Positions 29,019 to 37,677 are shown, counted from the first letter of the stretch. The stretch is DNA of 48,327 bases from DATDPM01 sp041498815 (GCA_041498815.1 JBGQJC010000015.1:1-48327); one strand, 5' to 3'. The notes: generated by a model from the sequence alone, not told the origin. Program-made: numbers and translations.

Positions 29019-29219
29019 TTACGAAACCGGCTTCATCCGGTCCGGCAGATTCGGCCATTCGGAAAAAGCGAAGACCCAAAGAGAGACGATTCCCAGCAAC
29101 GGGATGATGAGCAAAATGCTCCACCACGGGCTGAAGCCGGTGCGCTGCAAGATCTTTCCGGCTGGAATCAATATCGCGATAAAAACCAAGATCGTGAGGA
29201 TCAGATGCGCGTGCGACAT
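29019..29219 (-). CDS. Small two-helix membrane protein, hypothetical
   Basis: 66 residues beginning MSHAHLILTILVFIAILIPAGKIL; a first hydrophobic helix spans residues 6-23 and a second about 30-52 (PWWSILLIIPLLGIVSLWVF), followed by a short polar tail EWPNLPDRMKPVS. The start at 29219 lies just after a purine-rich GGGGATAAAC. The frame is open upstream but unconserved. It is convergent with glnA. I do not recognise a family. The 223 bases between it and parE carry no other gene that I can support. Confidence 0.6.
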   Translation of the reverse strand: MSHAHLILTILVFIAILIPAGKILQRTGFSPWWSILLIIPLLGIVSLWVFAFSEWPNLPDRMKPVS

Positions 29220-29442
29220 GTTTATCCCCCTCGCCCTTTCCGGGATTCGTGACCGGCGCGGCGGCGGTCGAAGGCGCCGACCGCCCGGCCAGCGCGACAT
29301 TATTCCGGTTTGACTCCGCCGATCAAAGGGACCGGCCCTGAATTCGTCACGGCCGTCGAATCCACAACAGTTTGTTGACGACTCGGGCGCGACCCACCGT
29401 ATCTCTTGTGCGCCGCCAGCGTCGCACCCATAATCGCCCGCC

Positions 29443-31440
29443 ATGGCCGATCTCTTCCGCGACAAGCCCGCCAAGACATCGGGGAGCTATTCCGCCAAGG
29501 ACATCGAGGTCCTGGAAGGCTTGGAGCCCGTGCGCCGGCGCCCCGGCATGTACATCGGCGGCACCGACGAGCGGGCGATGCACCATCTGGTCGCCGAGCT
29601 CTTGGATAACGCCATGGACGAGGCGGTGGCGGGCCACGCCGACCGCATCGAGATCGAAGTCGAGCGCGACGGCTGGCTGAGCGTCGCCGACAACGGCCGC
29701 GGGATTCCGGTCGATCCCCACCCAAAGTTCAAGAATAAATCCGCGCTGGAGGTCATTCTTACGACGCTCCACTCGGGCGGCAAGTTCAGCGACAAGGTCT
29801 ATCACACCGCGGGCGGGCTGCACGGCGTCGGGCTATCGGTGGTGAATGCGCTCGCCGAAGAGCTGACGGTCGAGGTCGCGCGCGACCGCGTGCTGTGGCA
29901 GCAAACCTACCGGCGCGGCAAACCCGCCGGAAAATTGAAAAAGGCGGGGCAGGTCAGCAACCGGCGCGGCACCACGGTGCGTTTCCGCCCCGATCGGCAA
30001 ATCTTCGGGCCCAAGGCGAAATTCGACCCCGCGCAGCTTTTCCGCATGGCGCGGTCCAAGGCCTATCTGTTCCGCGGCGTCGAAATCCGCTGGCACTGCG
30101 CCTTGGCCCTTATCGGCAAAGCCGAACTCGCACCGGGCCAGCCGGTACCTTCGGCCGCCGTGCTCCATTTCCCGGGCGGGCTCGCGGATTATCTCGGGAG
30201 CGCGATCAATGGCCGCGAAACGGTGACCAAGGAGCCCTTTGCCGGGCAGGCGGATCTCCCCAACGGCCGCGGCCGTGTCGAATGGGCGGCGGCCTGGCCC
30301 GAAGACGGCGAGGGCGAGCTCACGTCGTATTGCAACACGGTGCCGACGCCCCAGGGCGGAAGCCACGAAGCGGGCTTACGCGCGGCGTTGACCCGAGCCC
30401 TCAAGGCCCACGGCGAACGTGTCGCAAACCGCCGCGCCAAGGACGTGGCACCCGAAGACGTGGTGGACGGCGCCTGCATCGCGCTCTCGCTCTATATCCG
30501 CGATCCGCAGTTCCAGGGCCAGACCAAGGAAAGACTCTCCCATTCCGAGGCCCAGCGCCTGATCGAGGCGACGGTGAAGGACCATTTCGACCACTGGCTG
30601 GCGGGCGATCCCGAATCGGCCGATGCCCTCCTCGCCCATGTGATCGCGCGCGCCGAAGAGCGGCTGCGCCGGCGCGAAGCCAGCAACCTGCGCAAGACCC
30701 CGACCCGCAAGACCCGCCTGCCCGGCAAGCTTGCCGATTGCACGCGCGAAGACGCCAAGGGCACGGAAATATTCCTGGTCGAGGGCGATTCGGCGGGCGG
30801 CTCGGCCAAACAGGCGCGCGACCGGCAAACGCAAGCCATTCTTCCGTTGCGCTGCAAGATCCTCAATGTCGCCAGCGCGTCCTCGGAAAAGCTCCAAGCG
30901 AATCAGGAATTGAAGGATCTGATCCAGGCCTTGGGTTGCGGCGCCGGCCCGTCCTACGACGACTCGAAGCTGCGCTACGAGCGGGTCATCATCATGACGG
31001 ACGCCGATGTCGACGGCGCCCACATCGCGTCCCTGCTCATGACCTTTTTCTATCAGGAGATGCTGGCGCTCATAGAAAACGGGCATCTCTTTTTGGCCAT
31101 GCCGCCGCTGTACCGGCTAACTCAGGGCGGGAAGACCATTTATGCCCGTGACGATGCCCACCGCGAGCGTCTGTTGAAATCCGAGTTTTCCGGCCGCGGC
31201 AAAGTGGAGGTCAGCCGATTCAAGGGCCTCGGCGAAATGCCGGCGTCTCAACTCAAGGAAACCACGATGGACACACACTCGCGCGTGCTGATTCGCGTCG
31301 GCCTCCCGGACAAAACCGCCAAGCGCGCCGAAGCGAAGCGCACCGAAAAACTGGTCGAAAGCCTGATGGGCCGGAAGCCTGAGCTTCGGCTCGCCTTCAT
31401 CCAAGAAAATGCCCCCTTTGCCAAGGATTTGGATGTTTAG
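29443..31440 (+). CDS. parE: DNA topoisomerase IV subunit B
   Basis: ATPase subunit of the decatenating type II topoisomerase, 665 residues. The GHKL ATPase domain shows LEPVRRRPGMYIGGTDERAMHHLVAELLDNAMDEAVAGHA, DNGRGIPVDPHPKFKNKSALEVILTTLHSGGKF and TAGGLHGVGLSVVNALAEELTVEVARD. The TOPRIM domain shows EIFLVEGDSAGGSAKQARDRQTQAILPLRCKILNV and the acidic IIMTDADVDGAHIASLLMTFF. The FKGLGEMPASQLKETTMD C-terminus is typical. Length and the lack of the GyrB insertion region point to ParE over GyrB. parC is not in the window. Confidence 0.95.
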   Translation: MADLFRDKPAKTSGSYSAKDIEVLEGLEPVRRRPGMYIGGTDERAMHHLVAELLDNAMDEAVAGHADRIEIEVERDGWLSVADNGRGIPVDPHPKFKNKSALEVILTTLHSGGKFSDKVYHTAGGLHGVGLSVVNALAEELTVEVARDRVLWQQTYRRGKPAGKLKKAGQVSNRRGTTVRFRPDRQIFGPKAKFDPAQLFRMARSKAYLFRGVEIRWHCALALIGKAELAPGQPVPSAAVLHFPGGLADYLGSAINGRETVTKEPFAGQADLPNGRGRVEWAAAWPEDGEGELTSYCNTVPTPQGGSHEAGLRAALTRALKAHGERVANRRAKDVAPEDVVDGACIALSLYIRDPQFQGQTKERLSHSEAQRLIEATVKDHFDHWLAGDPESADALLAHVIARAEERLRRREASNLRKTPTRKTRLPGKLADCTREDAKGTEIFLVEGDSAGGSAKQARDRQTQAILPLRCKILNVASASSEKLQANQELKDLIQALGCGAGPSYDDSKLRYERVIIMTDADVDGAHIASLLMTFFYQEMLALIENGHLFLAMPPLYRLTQGGKTIYARDDAHRERLLKSEFSGRGKVEVSRFKGLGEMPASQLKETTMDTHSRVLIRVGLPDKTAKRAEAKRTEKLVESLMGRKPELRLAFIQENAPFAKDLDV

Positions 31441-31491
31441 CGGCAGGTGATAAGCGGCGACCAAAGCCCGCGCTCGGCGGTTTTCCCGGGC

Positions 31492-31513
31492 GATGTTAAC
31501 ATTTGTCAACATC
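31492..31513. promoter_or_regulatory. 22-base palindrome, possible operator
   Basis: GATGTTAACA, two bases, TGTCAACATC: 10-bp arms with one mismatch. It lies 52 bases after the parE stop and about 460 bases before the subtilase. Dyads of this size are typical of dimeric repressors. No T tract follows, so a terminator is less likely. The bound factor is unknown. Confidence 0.4.
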
Positions 31514-31922
31514 CGCGGTCTAATTGCCGCCAATGAAGCCGCTCAAGCGCCGCGCTTTGTGGCCGAATGCAGCGTTTCTACTGCGCTTTGCTGCCGTTTG
31601 CTCCCAAATCCGCGGCGCGCACTCATTTCCGGCGCGCGCCGCGCGGGTAAAGCAAAACCGGTTCACGATGTCAAAGAGCGTGTTGGGATTATATCCCTAA
31701 CACCGGAACCGGTCAAGGCCGCGGGGCGGCTCGCTCAAATCGGCGGCCGCCTGCGCCAAGGACTTGGACGTGTGACGGGACGTGCTCGGTACGCCGTTGC
31801 CGTTAAGGTAAATAAGATCGGCCCGTTAGCGCTGTATTTACCAAATTGTTTTAAATAGATTAGAGACAGTGCCGGCCGGATGCGGCGGCAGAGTTCCAGA
31901 GCGGCGAATGGGAAGGCTGGAC

Positions 31923-31942
31923 GAAGCCCGATCGAGGGCTTC
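31923..31942 (+). repeat. Hairpin in the probable leader of the subtilase gene
   Basis: Perfect 7-bp inverted repeat GAAGCCC/GGGCTTC with a 6-base loop, ending 32 bases before the subtilase ATG and 24 bases before its GGAG. It could stabilise the mRNA leader; function is inference. Confidence 0.4.
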
Positions 31943-31974
31943 ACGGCCGGAGCGCGCAGCGAACGCGGAGTATC

Positions 31975-34900
31975 ATGGATTATAGCGGCGACGCGGGGCT
32001 GTTCCCGGATCTTGCGCCCGATGGAACGGCGGACACGGATAACGGCGCGGCCGTAGCGTCCGCCCAGGGTACGGGCGATGCCTCGTTCGCGCTCGTCGTC
32101 ACCGAATTGGTGCCCTTTCCCGGCGATGGCGCCTTATCGACCGACGAGGCCGCGGAAGATTTCTGGCCGGTGGCCGGGATCGAGCCCGCCGCCGGCACCC
32201 CGGGCGCGCCCACCGGACCGAATTACGTTTGGGATTGGTCGCCGATCTCCACCCTCTTCGGCCACGACATTCCGGTGCACTTCGCCGATGAACCCGGGTT
32301 GATCGGGGCGCTCGGAGGCTCCGCCCCGCTCGGCCGCGCGGAGGATATGGCCGAACGCACGGCGCCCGTTATTACGCCCATCGTATTCACCCAGCCCGGC
32401 TTGCCGCAAAGCAACGTCCACGGGCCCGCGCCCGCCCTGGTTCCCACCGATCCGCTGTTCTCCCAGGAATGGCATATCGTCGCCATCAACGTCGAGAGCG
32501 TGTGGAACGACTACACCGGCAAGGGAATTACGGTCGGGTTGATCGACGACGGCGTCGAATACACCCATCCCGATCTGGCCGCCAATTACAACACCGCGAT
32601 CGACTACGACGCCCTCAACCAGGACAACGACGCCTTCACCAGCCTGTCGACCGATCAGCACGGAACCTCGGTCGCCGGCGTGATCGCCGCGGTCCAGGGC
32701 AACGGCATCGGCGTCGTGGGGGTCGCCTTCGGGGCGACGATCACCGGCTTCCGCATGGGTTTCGGATCGGCGGGGGCCGTTTCCCAAGTCACCGACGCGT
32801 TCCAGCACGCCATCAACGTCGATGTCGTCAACAACAGCTGGGGCTACGGCGGCTTCTTCGGCGACAACTTCGCGACGTCGACTTTCGCCGCCGCGGGTGC
32901 GGCCGTTCAAAACGACGCCACCAACGGGCGCAGCGGGCTTGGCACCGTCATCGTCTTCGCCGCGGGCAATTCGCGCGCGTCGGGCGACAGCGTCGACTAT
33001 CATGGATTCCAGGATTCACAGTTCGTGATCTCCGTCGCCGCGACCGACAGCACGAATCATTACGCCTCGTTCAGCGATTTCGGCGCGGGGCTGCTGCTTT
33101 CTGCTCCCGGCGTAAACGTCACCACCACCGACCGGGTGGGATCGCTCGGATTCTCGAGCGGCGATTACACGACCGTCTCGGGAACCTCGTTCTCGTCCCC
33201 GATCGTCTCGGGCGTCGTGGCCCTGATGCTGGACGCCAATCCGAACCTCGGCTACCGCGACGTCCAGGAAATCCTGGCCTATTCCTCCGACAAGGTCGAT
33301 CCCGCGAATTCGCGCTGGATGACGAACGGCGCCGGCAACTGGAACGGCGGCGGGCTCCATTTCAGCACCGATTACGGTTTCGGCTTGGTGGACGCCCACG
33401 CCGCGGTGCGGCTGGCGGAAACCTGGACGGCGCAAAGCACCGCCGCGAACATGGTGACGGCGAGCGCCGCCGCTTCGAGCGCACAGGCGATCCCCGACAA
33501 CAACGCAAGCGGGATCACCCAGCACGTCAACATCGCGTCGAATATCCTGATCGATCATGTCACCGTCGATCTCAATATCACGCACCCCTTGATCGGCGAC
33601 CTGATCGTGACGCTGATCGCGCCCGACGGCACCCAAAGCATGCTCATCGACCGCCCCGGCATCAACCCCGACGCCCCCAGCGGAACCGGCGCCAACCAGG
33701 CTAACCTCAGTTTCACGGTGAATAGCAACCAGTTCTGGGGCGAGACATCGGCCGGGCAGTGGACTCTCGTCGTCTCCGACAATCACGCCGGTTCGGCCGG
33801 CACGCTCAATAGCTGGACGCTGCATGTTTACGGCGACCCGGTCACGGCCAACGACACATACGTCTACACCGACGAATACGCCGGATTCACGGGCGCTGCG
33901 AATGCCGCCCGCCGCACCTTGACCGACAGCGACGGCGGCAACGACACGGTCAACGCCGCAGCGGTCAGCACGTCGAGCTTCCTGGACCTCGTACCCGGCC
34001 ATACCAGCACGATCGCCGGCAATACATTGGCGATCGCCGCCGGCACGGTGATCGAAAACGCCTTCGGCGGCGACGGCAACGATACCATCGCCGGCAACAC
34101 CTCGGACAATGATCTGCTCGGCGGCCGCGGCAACGACAGCATGCTGGGCAACGACGGCAACGACACGATCGAGGGCGGCGCCGGAAACGATTTGCTCGAC
34201 GGCGGCATCGGCACCAACACCGCCATTTTCGGCGGCAACTTTGCCGACTATTCGGTGGTCATCGTCGATCCGAGTCATGTCACGGTCACGGACCTCGTCA
34301 CATCCAACGGCAACGACGGCACCGACTCGCTGATCAACATTCAGGACCTGCAGTTCGCAAATTTCCTCGATATCCTGGTGTTCGGCCCGCCGAACAACCC
34401 GCCCTCGGCCGCGAACGACGGCGCCACCACCAACGAGGACGTGGCGGTCATCGTCGCGGTCCTCGCCAACGACAGCGACCCCGACGGCGATCCGCTTTCG
34501 GTCACGGGCGCCACCAACGGCGCGCACGGTACGGTCGTCGTCAATCCGAATGGGACCGTGACCTACACGCCCGCCGCCAATTACAACGGCAGCGACAGTT
34601 TCACCTACACGATTTCCGACGGCCATGGCGGCGGCGCCACCGGCACCGTCAACGTCACGATCAACCCGGTCAACGATCCGCCGGTGGCGGTCAATGACGG
34701 CGCGACCACGGGGCAGAATACCCCCGTTACGATAAGCGTTCTGGCGAACGACAGCGACGTCGACGGCAATGCGCTCACCGTCCAGTCGGTGACGAATCCC
34801 GGCCACGGCATCGCCGTCGTCAATCCCAACGGCACCATCACCTACACGCCCACGGCCAATTACAACGGGGCCGACGGCTTCAATTACACGATCTCCGACG

Positions 34901-36081
34901 GGCACGGCGGCACCGCAACGGCCAGCGTCGCGATTACCGTCTCACCGCCGCCCCCGCCGGTCACGCTCATCAACGCGAACTTCAATTCGAATGCCGGCGG
35001 ATTTACTTACGCTGACAACAGGTTCCTCGGCACGGCCCAGCCGAGTTATGAGTCCGGCTCTCGCGTCACGACCGGGGGATTTACCGGCGGCGCCTTGCGG
35101 GTGCTGCTGGGCGGGATCAATGCCAAATTGATCACCGGAATGTCGGGGGGCTGGAGCCACGGCTTCACGTTGTCGTCACCGACGGACGTGACGCTGACGT
35201 TCCATTACGACATGACCCAAACCGCGAATTATGAATCCAACGAGTTCAGCCAAGTCCTGGTTTCGGTGGACGGAACGCTTTTCGGTGCGACCGGGCACAA
35301 TTACGTCGCGCAGGTCAACGGCGATGGCAATGGCGGCAGTGCAATTACCACGGGTTGGCAGACCTTTACGGTCGATCTCGGCGTTCTCTCGGCGGGCACG
35401 CACACGCTTGCCATCGGCGGTTACAATAACCAAAAGGACGCCTTGAACGAACGGACCACGATCCTGATCGACGACGTGAACGTGACGGCCCATCCGGGCG
35501 TCCTGCCCGCGAGCCTTGCCGCCAGAACGCTTCAAGGAGGCGAGGCCGCGCCAGCGCAGGCTGCCGTCCCAGCCACCGCACCGTTGGAGGCGGATCACGC
35601 CAACCCGGCCCATGGCGGCGAGGAGCCCAGCACCACGCCGTCGCCGGCCGCCGTCATGCTGCCGCAAACGGCTGGCTCTAAACCGGCTTGGGCCTCCGAA
35701 GCAGAGTCGAATCACTCGGCCGACTCACCGGTGTCCCACGGCACGGATGCGGTGCCGAACGGGCACGGCTGCGCCGACGCGCTCCAAAGTTCGGGTCCTG
35801 CTTCGCTCGCATCGGGCAAACTGGCCGGCCCACAAGGTGCGGGCAACGCGAACACGCATCATTCCGATGCAAGCCCGCTCCACATTGAGGGCGCCGGACA
35901 CGGGGCCTGCCTCAAACTCTCCGACGTGGTCGATCATTCCGGATTCAATGCGGCCTCAGGGGCCGCCACGTCGTTGGATTGGCACGGCGACGTTCCCGCG
36001 GGGCACGACCCGATCGCGGCGCTGATCGAGGCGCACGCCGCGCAGGCGGCCGCCCACGCGGTTGCGCACGCACACGGCTAA
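31975..36081 (+). CDS. Giant secreted subtilisin-like protease with P-domain and RTX repeats
   Basis: Predicted extracellular S8 serine protease of 1368 residues. No N-terminal signal peptide is visible. The catalytic domain (about 150-475) has D191 (VGLIDDGVEYTHPDL), H229 (DQHGTSVAGVIAA), oxyanion N332 (VIVFAAGNSR) and S405 (SGTSFSSPIVSG). A kexin-type P-domain follows (about 500-625: DVTVDL-like strands, HPLIGDLIVTLIAPDGT, WTLVVSDNHAGSAGTLNSWTLHVYG). RTX nonapeptides lie at about 697-745 (GGDGNDTIA and further copies), then two cadherin-like repeats (about 806-900 and 903-997), a beta-rich domain (about 1000-1165) and a Ala/His-rich tail. RTX repeats without a signal peptide suggest type I secretion; no transporter is nearby. 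GGAG precedes the ATG. Confidence 0.92.
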   Translation: MDYSGDAGLFPDLAPDGTADTDNGAAVASAQGTGDASFALVVTELVPFPGDGALSTDEAAEDFWPVAGIEPAAGTPGAPTGPNYVWDWSPISTLFGHDIPVHFADEPGLIGALGGSAPLGRAEDMAERTAPVITPIVFTQPGLPQSNVHGPAPALVPTDPLFSQEWHIVAINVESVWNDYTGKGITVGLIDDGVEYTHPDLAANYNTAIDYDALNQDNDAFTSLSTDQHGTSVAGVIAAVQGNGIGVVGVAFGATITGFRMGFGSAGAVSQVTDAFQHAINVDVVNNSWGYGGFFGDNFATSTFAAAGAAVQNDATNGRSGLGTVIVFAAGNSRASGDSVDYHGFQDSQFVISVAATDSTNHYASFSDFGAGLLLSAPGVNVTTTDRVGSLGFSSGDYTTVSGTSFSSPIVSGVVALMLDANPNLGYRDVQEILAYSSDKVDPANSRWMTNGAGNWNGGGLHFSTDYGFGLVDAHAAVRLAETWTAQSTAANMVTASAAASSAQAIPDNNASGITQHVNIASNILIDHVTVDLNITHPLIGDLIVTLIAPDGTQSMLIDRPGINPDAPSGTGANQANLSFTVNSNQFWGETSAGQWTLVVSDNHAGSAGTLNSWTLHVYGDPVTANDTYVYTDEYAGFTGAANAARRTLTDSDGGNDTVNAAAVSTSSFLDLVPGHTSTIAGNTLAIAAGTVIENAFGGDGNDTIAGNTSDNDLLGGRGNDSMLGNDGNDTIEGGAGNDLLDGGIGTNTAIFGGNFADYSVVIVDPSHVTVTDLVTSNGNDGTDSLINIQDLQFANFLDILVFGPPNNPPSAANDGATTNEDVAVIVAVLANDSDPDGDPLSVTGATNGAHGTVVVNPNGTVTYTPAANYNGSDSFTYTISDGHGGGATGTVNVTINPVNDPPVAVNDGATTGQNTPVTISVLANDSDVDGNALTVQSVTNPGHGIAVVNPNGTITYTPTANYNGADGFNYTISDGHGGTATASVAITVSPPPPPVTLINANFNSNAGGFTYADNRFLGTAQPSYESGSRVTTGGFTGGALRVLLGGINAKLITGMSGGWSHGFTLSSPTDVTLTFHYDMTQTANYESNEFSQVLVSVDGTLFGATGHNYVAQVNGDGNGGSAITTGWQTFTVDLGVLSAGTHTLAIGGYNNQKDALNERTTILIDDVNVTAHPGVLPASLAARTLQGGEAAPAQAAVPATAPLEADHANPAHGGEEPSTTPSPAAVMLPQTAGSKPAWASEAESNHSADSPVSHGTDAVPNGHGCADALQSSGPASLASGKLAGPQGAGNANTHHSDASPLHIEGAGHGACLKLSDVVDHSGFNAASGAATSLDWHGDVPAGHDPIAALIEAHAAQAAAHAVAHAHG

Positions 36082-36113
36082 AATCCGGGCGGCCTTCTAA
36101 ACTCCGATTGCCG

Positions 36114-36494
36114 TCACTGGCGCCCGCGCATCACCTCGCGTCCGAAACTGAGACGGCAGCGCAGCGCCGCCGCGCATAAGGCCAAGGCCGCGGCCTGGGC
36201 CGCGCTGGTCTGCGCGCCCAAATTGCCGTTCGGCGGCGTGACGCTCGCGATGCAGCGTCCGTCCTCGTTCCGGAGCCCCCATTGATAGCCTTCCGGCACC
36301 AGCCGCGCCGCGATGTCAATTTGGGTCGAATACTGCGGCGCGGCGGACGATAAAATCCGCTCGTCGGCGAAGCGCTCCTCGGGCTCGCCGCCGCGCGGCC
36401 CGGCTTCCTCGCCCCACCACCACACCCAGAAATCGAGCGTGGGGCCGCCGCAGGTCGCCTCTTGAAGCTTTTCGATCAGATCGCGCAGCATCAT
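36114..36494 (-). CDS. Hypothetical protein, possibly Phage ABA sandwich-type
   Basis: 126 residues starting MMLRDLIEKLQEATCGGPTLDFWVWWWG. The pattern of an N-terminal helix ending in a Leu-Glu-Ala-Thr-Gly-like turn, a central YSTQIDIAARLVPEGYQWGL and a C-terminal AAQAAALALCAAALRCRLS helix resembles small phage-derived proteins described as Phage ABA sandwich domain, a resemblance I hold only moderately. The ATG overlaps the stop of a 20-codon ORF by four bases, and both lie downstream of a tandem glycine riboswitch, so expression may respond to glycine. There is no link to glycine metabolism in the sequence itself. Confidence 0.6.
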   Translation of the reverse strand: MMLRDLIEKLQEATCGGPTLDFWVWWWGEEAGPRGGEPEERFADERILSSAAPQYSTQIDIAARLVPEGYQWGLRNEDGRCIASVTPPNGNLGAQTSAAQAAALALCAAALRCRLSFGREVMRGRQ

Positions 36495-36553
36495 GGCGGT
36501 GTACTCCGCCGTTGCGCCGCGGTTCCCTGAACTCTTCGATTTGTCCGTGTCAT
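36491..36553 (-). CDS. 20-codon leader ORF between glycine riboswitch and hypothetical gene
   Basis: ATG at 36553 preceded by TTGGAGGAACCG, one of the better ribosome binding sites in the window. It encodes a basic 20-residue peptide (MTRTNRRVQGTAAQRRSTPP) and ends in TGA overlapping the next ATG (ATGA). The next gene has a weaker site of its own, so the ORF may couple its translation. Alternatively it is a remnant of a lost riboswitch-controlled gene; it shows no GcvT-like residues. Whether it is translated is unproven. Confidence 0.4.
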   Translation of the reverse strand: MTRTNRRVQGTAAQRRSTPP

Positions 36554-36563
36554 CGGTTCCTCC

Positions 36564-36592
36564 AACAAAAGGCCGCGCCGGCCCTTGGGGCC
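36564..36592 (-). terminator. Overlapping hairpins, probable riboswitch expression platform
   Basis: On the minus strand GGCCG-GCG-CGGCC at 36583-36571 is followed directly by TTTTGTT, an intrinsic-terminator shape. It shares GGCC with an upstream alternative hairpin GGCCC-CAA-GGGCC (36592-36580), so the two cannot form together. A further perfect hairpin GATCCCG/CGGGATC lies between the aptamer and this site (36611-36628). Mutually exclusive structures of this type are the usual output stage of a transcriptional riboswitch. Confidence 0.5.
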
Positions 36593-36632
36593 AAAGCGGT
36601 ACGGGCTCTCGATCCCGATTGCGGGATCAAAC

Positions 36633-36825
36633 ACCCCCTCTGTCCTAGGAACCTGAGAGCTTCGCCGGGGCCAAGAACCCCGACATCCCCTTCGGTCGGA
36701 GGGCTAACGCCCCCCAGTTTCCAGAGTCACGAAACCCCGCGGTCCTTTTGCCTGAGAGTTTCCGGGGCGGTTGCTCCTTCGGCGGCGGCCGGAATGGCTC
36801 TCCGGCCGCTCTCTCCTGCAGGGTT
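36633..36825 (-). ncRNA. Tandem glycine riboswitch
   Basis: Reading the minus strand, the first aptamer runs from GCAGGAGAGAGCGGCC through GCCGAAGGAGCAACCG to AACTCTCAGGCAAAAGGACC. After a short linker the second aptamer has GTTAGCCCTCCGACCGAAGG, GAAGCTCTCAGGTTCC and TAGGACAGAGGGGG. The paired CCGAAGG and CTCTCAGG motifs and the AGGACAGAG end are the conserved core of gcvT-type aptamers, here in two copies as in cooperative glycine switches. The second copy has GGTTCCTAGGAC where GGCAAAAGGAC is usual. In known cases it controls gcvTHP or glycine transport; here the downstream gene is a small hypothetical protein. Confidence 0.9.
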
Positions 36826-37216
36826 CCGGCGCACATAGCGCACACCCATTCTTGCCGCGAAAGGCACCCCGGGGCAAGTGCTGCGGCGCGACCCCGAATA
36901 CCTCGTGACAGCCCGGGACGAAGTAAACGTCAAACATTCGTCCGGCGAAAATCCCGCGCCTTCCGGCCACGAGCCGTGGGTTATAGTTAATCGAGCGGGC
37001 CGCAAAATTAACCCTACGCAGCCGCGCCAAGTATTTGAACGCGATGCGTAATTTCATGTTCAATTTCTCTTTAATTTTAGCAGAATTGATGGGATAATAA
37101 TTTGTTAACTTTTGCTCCGGGGGAATGGGGCATGGGGGAGTGCAATCTCGGTTTAGGTTTGCATTTCGGCGGAACCCGGGGACGGGCATCCGCCCAATAA
37201 TTGGAGAACCGTAGCG
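36826..37216. other. Divergent intergenic region, riboswitch and CBS gene (391 bases)
   Basis: No gene supported. It must hold the promoter for the minus-strand riboswitch transcript and for the plus-strand CBS gene. An AT-rich stretch at 37040-37115 includes GGGATAATAATTTG, a plausible -10 region for the CBS gene, and TATAAC on the minus strand near 36976-36981 could serve the riboswitch, but neither has a clear -35 partner. A GGAG at 37202-37205 precedes the CBS-gene ATG at 37217. Confidence 0.5.
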
Positions 37217-37654
37217 ATGCAGGTTTCTCAGATACTTGATGCCAAGGGCCACGACGTCATCACCATCCGCGCCCAGGCGACGGTGGCCGAGGCTTTGCGC
37301 ATGTTATGGCTCGAAGGCATCGGCGCCTTGGTGGTGACGGATGAGAGCGGGAAGGTTGCCGGGATGATTTCGGAGCGCGACATCATCCGCGGCCTCGCCG
37401 CCCAGGGCACCGAAATGCTCGCCACCCAGGTCGAGGAGCGGATGGAACGGGCGGTCATCACCTGCACCCCCGAGACTTGGATCGAAGAGCTGATGAACGA
37501 AATGACGGAGCGCCGCGTTCGCCACCTTCCGGTGGTCGAGGGCGACGGCAAGCTCGTCGGCATCGTGAGCATCGGCGACATTTTGAAGAACCGGCTGCAG
37601 GAATTGGAGAACGAGACCTGCACCTTGCGAGGTTATTTGCACGCCATTCGTTGA
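37217..37654 (+). CDS. CBS-pair domain protein
   Basis: 145 residues made almost entirely of two CBS motifs (about 8-65 and 72-132), a Bateman module that generally binds adenosine nucleotides. Characteristic pieces are VTDESGKVAGMISERDIIRGLAAQG and MTERRVRHLPVVEGDGKLVGIVSIGDILKNRL. The short C-terminal segment ends RGYLHAIR. No attached catalytic domain, so it may regulate a partner. It stands alone between the riboswitch region and a terminator. Confidence 0.9.
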   Translation: MQVSQILDAKGHDVITIRAQATVAEALRMLWLEGIGALVVTDESGKVAGMISERDIIRGLAAQGTEMLATQVEERMERAVITCTPETWIEELMNEMTERRVRHLPVVEGDGKLVGIVSIGDILKNRLQELENETCTLRGYLHAIR

Positions 37655-37677
37655 CCGGGTCGTCCCCGTGTCAATAA

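Larger units (their letters stand above)
31441..31974. other. Intergenic region upstream of the RTX subtilase (534 bases)
   Basis: No gene supported. An open frame at 31493-31858 has no recognisable motif and no good ribosome binding site. The region holds a 22-base near-perfect palindrome (31492-31513), a TA-rich stretch at 31800-31865 that could contain the subtilase promoter, and a 7-bp hairpin at 31923-31942. It is the longest gap in the window, in keeping with regulation of a secreted product. Confidence 0.6.

Noticed and set aside
29443..31440. GyrB as an alternative to ParE
   Set aside because: The protein is too short for alphaproteobacterial GyrB, and the start and the FKGLGEMPASQLKETTMD end resemble ParE.
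31493..31858. 121-codon open frame between parE and the subtilase
   Set aside because: No ribosome binding site, no recognisable motif, and it begins inside a palindrome; more likely non-coding.
33016..34905. 629-codon minus-strand open frame inside the subtilase gene
   Set aside because: Lies fully opposite a gene with complete catalytic motifs; Val/Gly/Arg-rich repetitive sequence mirrors the Ca-binding and cadherin repeats on the other strand.
36633..36825. Riboswitch read on the plus strand as control of the CBS gene
   Set aside because: The conserved aptamer cores are in order only on the minus strand; on the plus strand they appear as the reverse complement.
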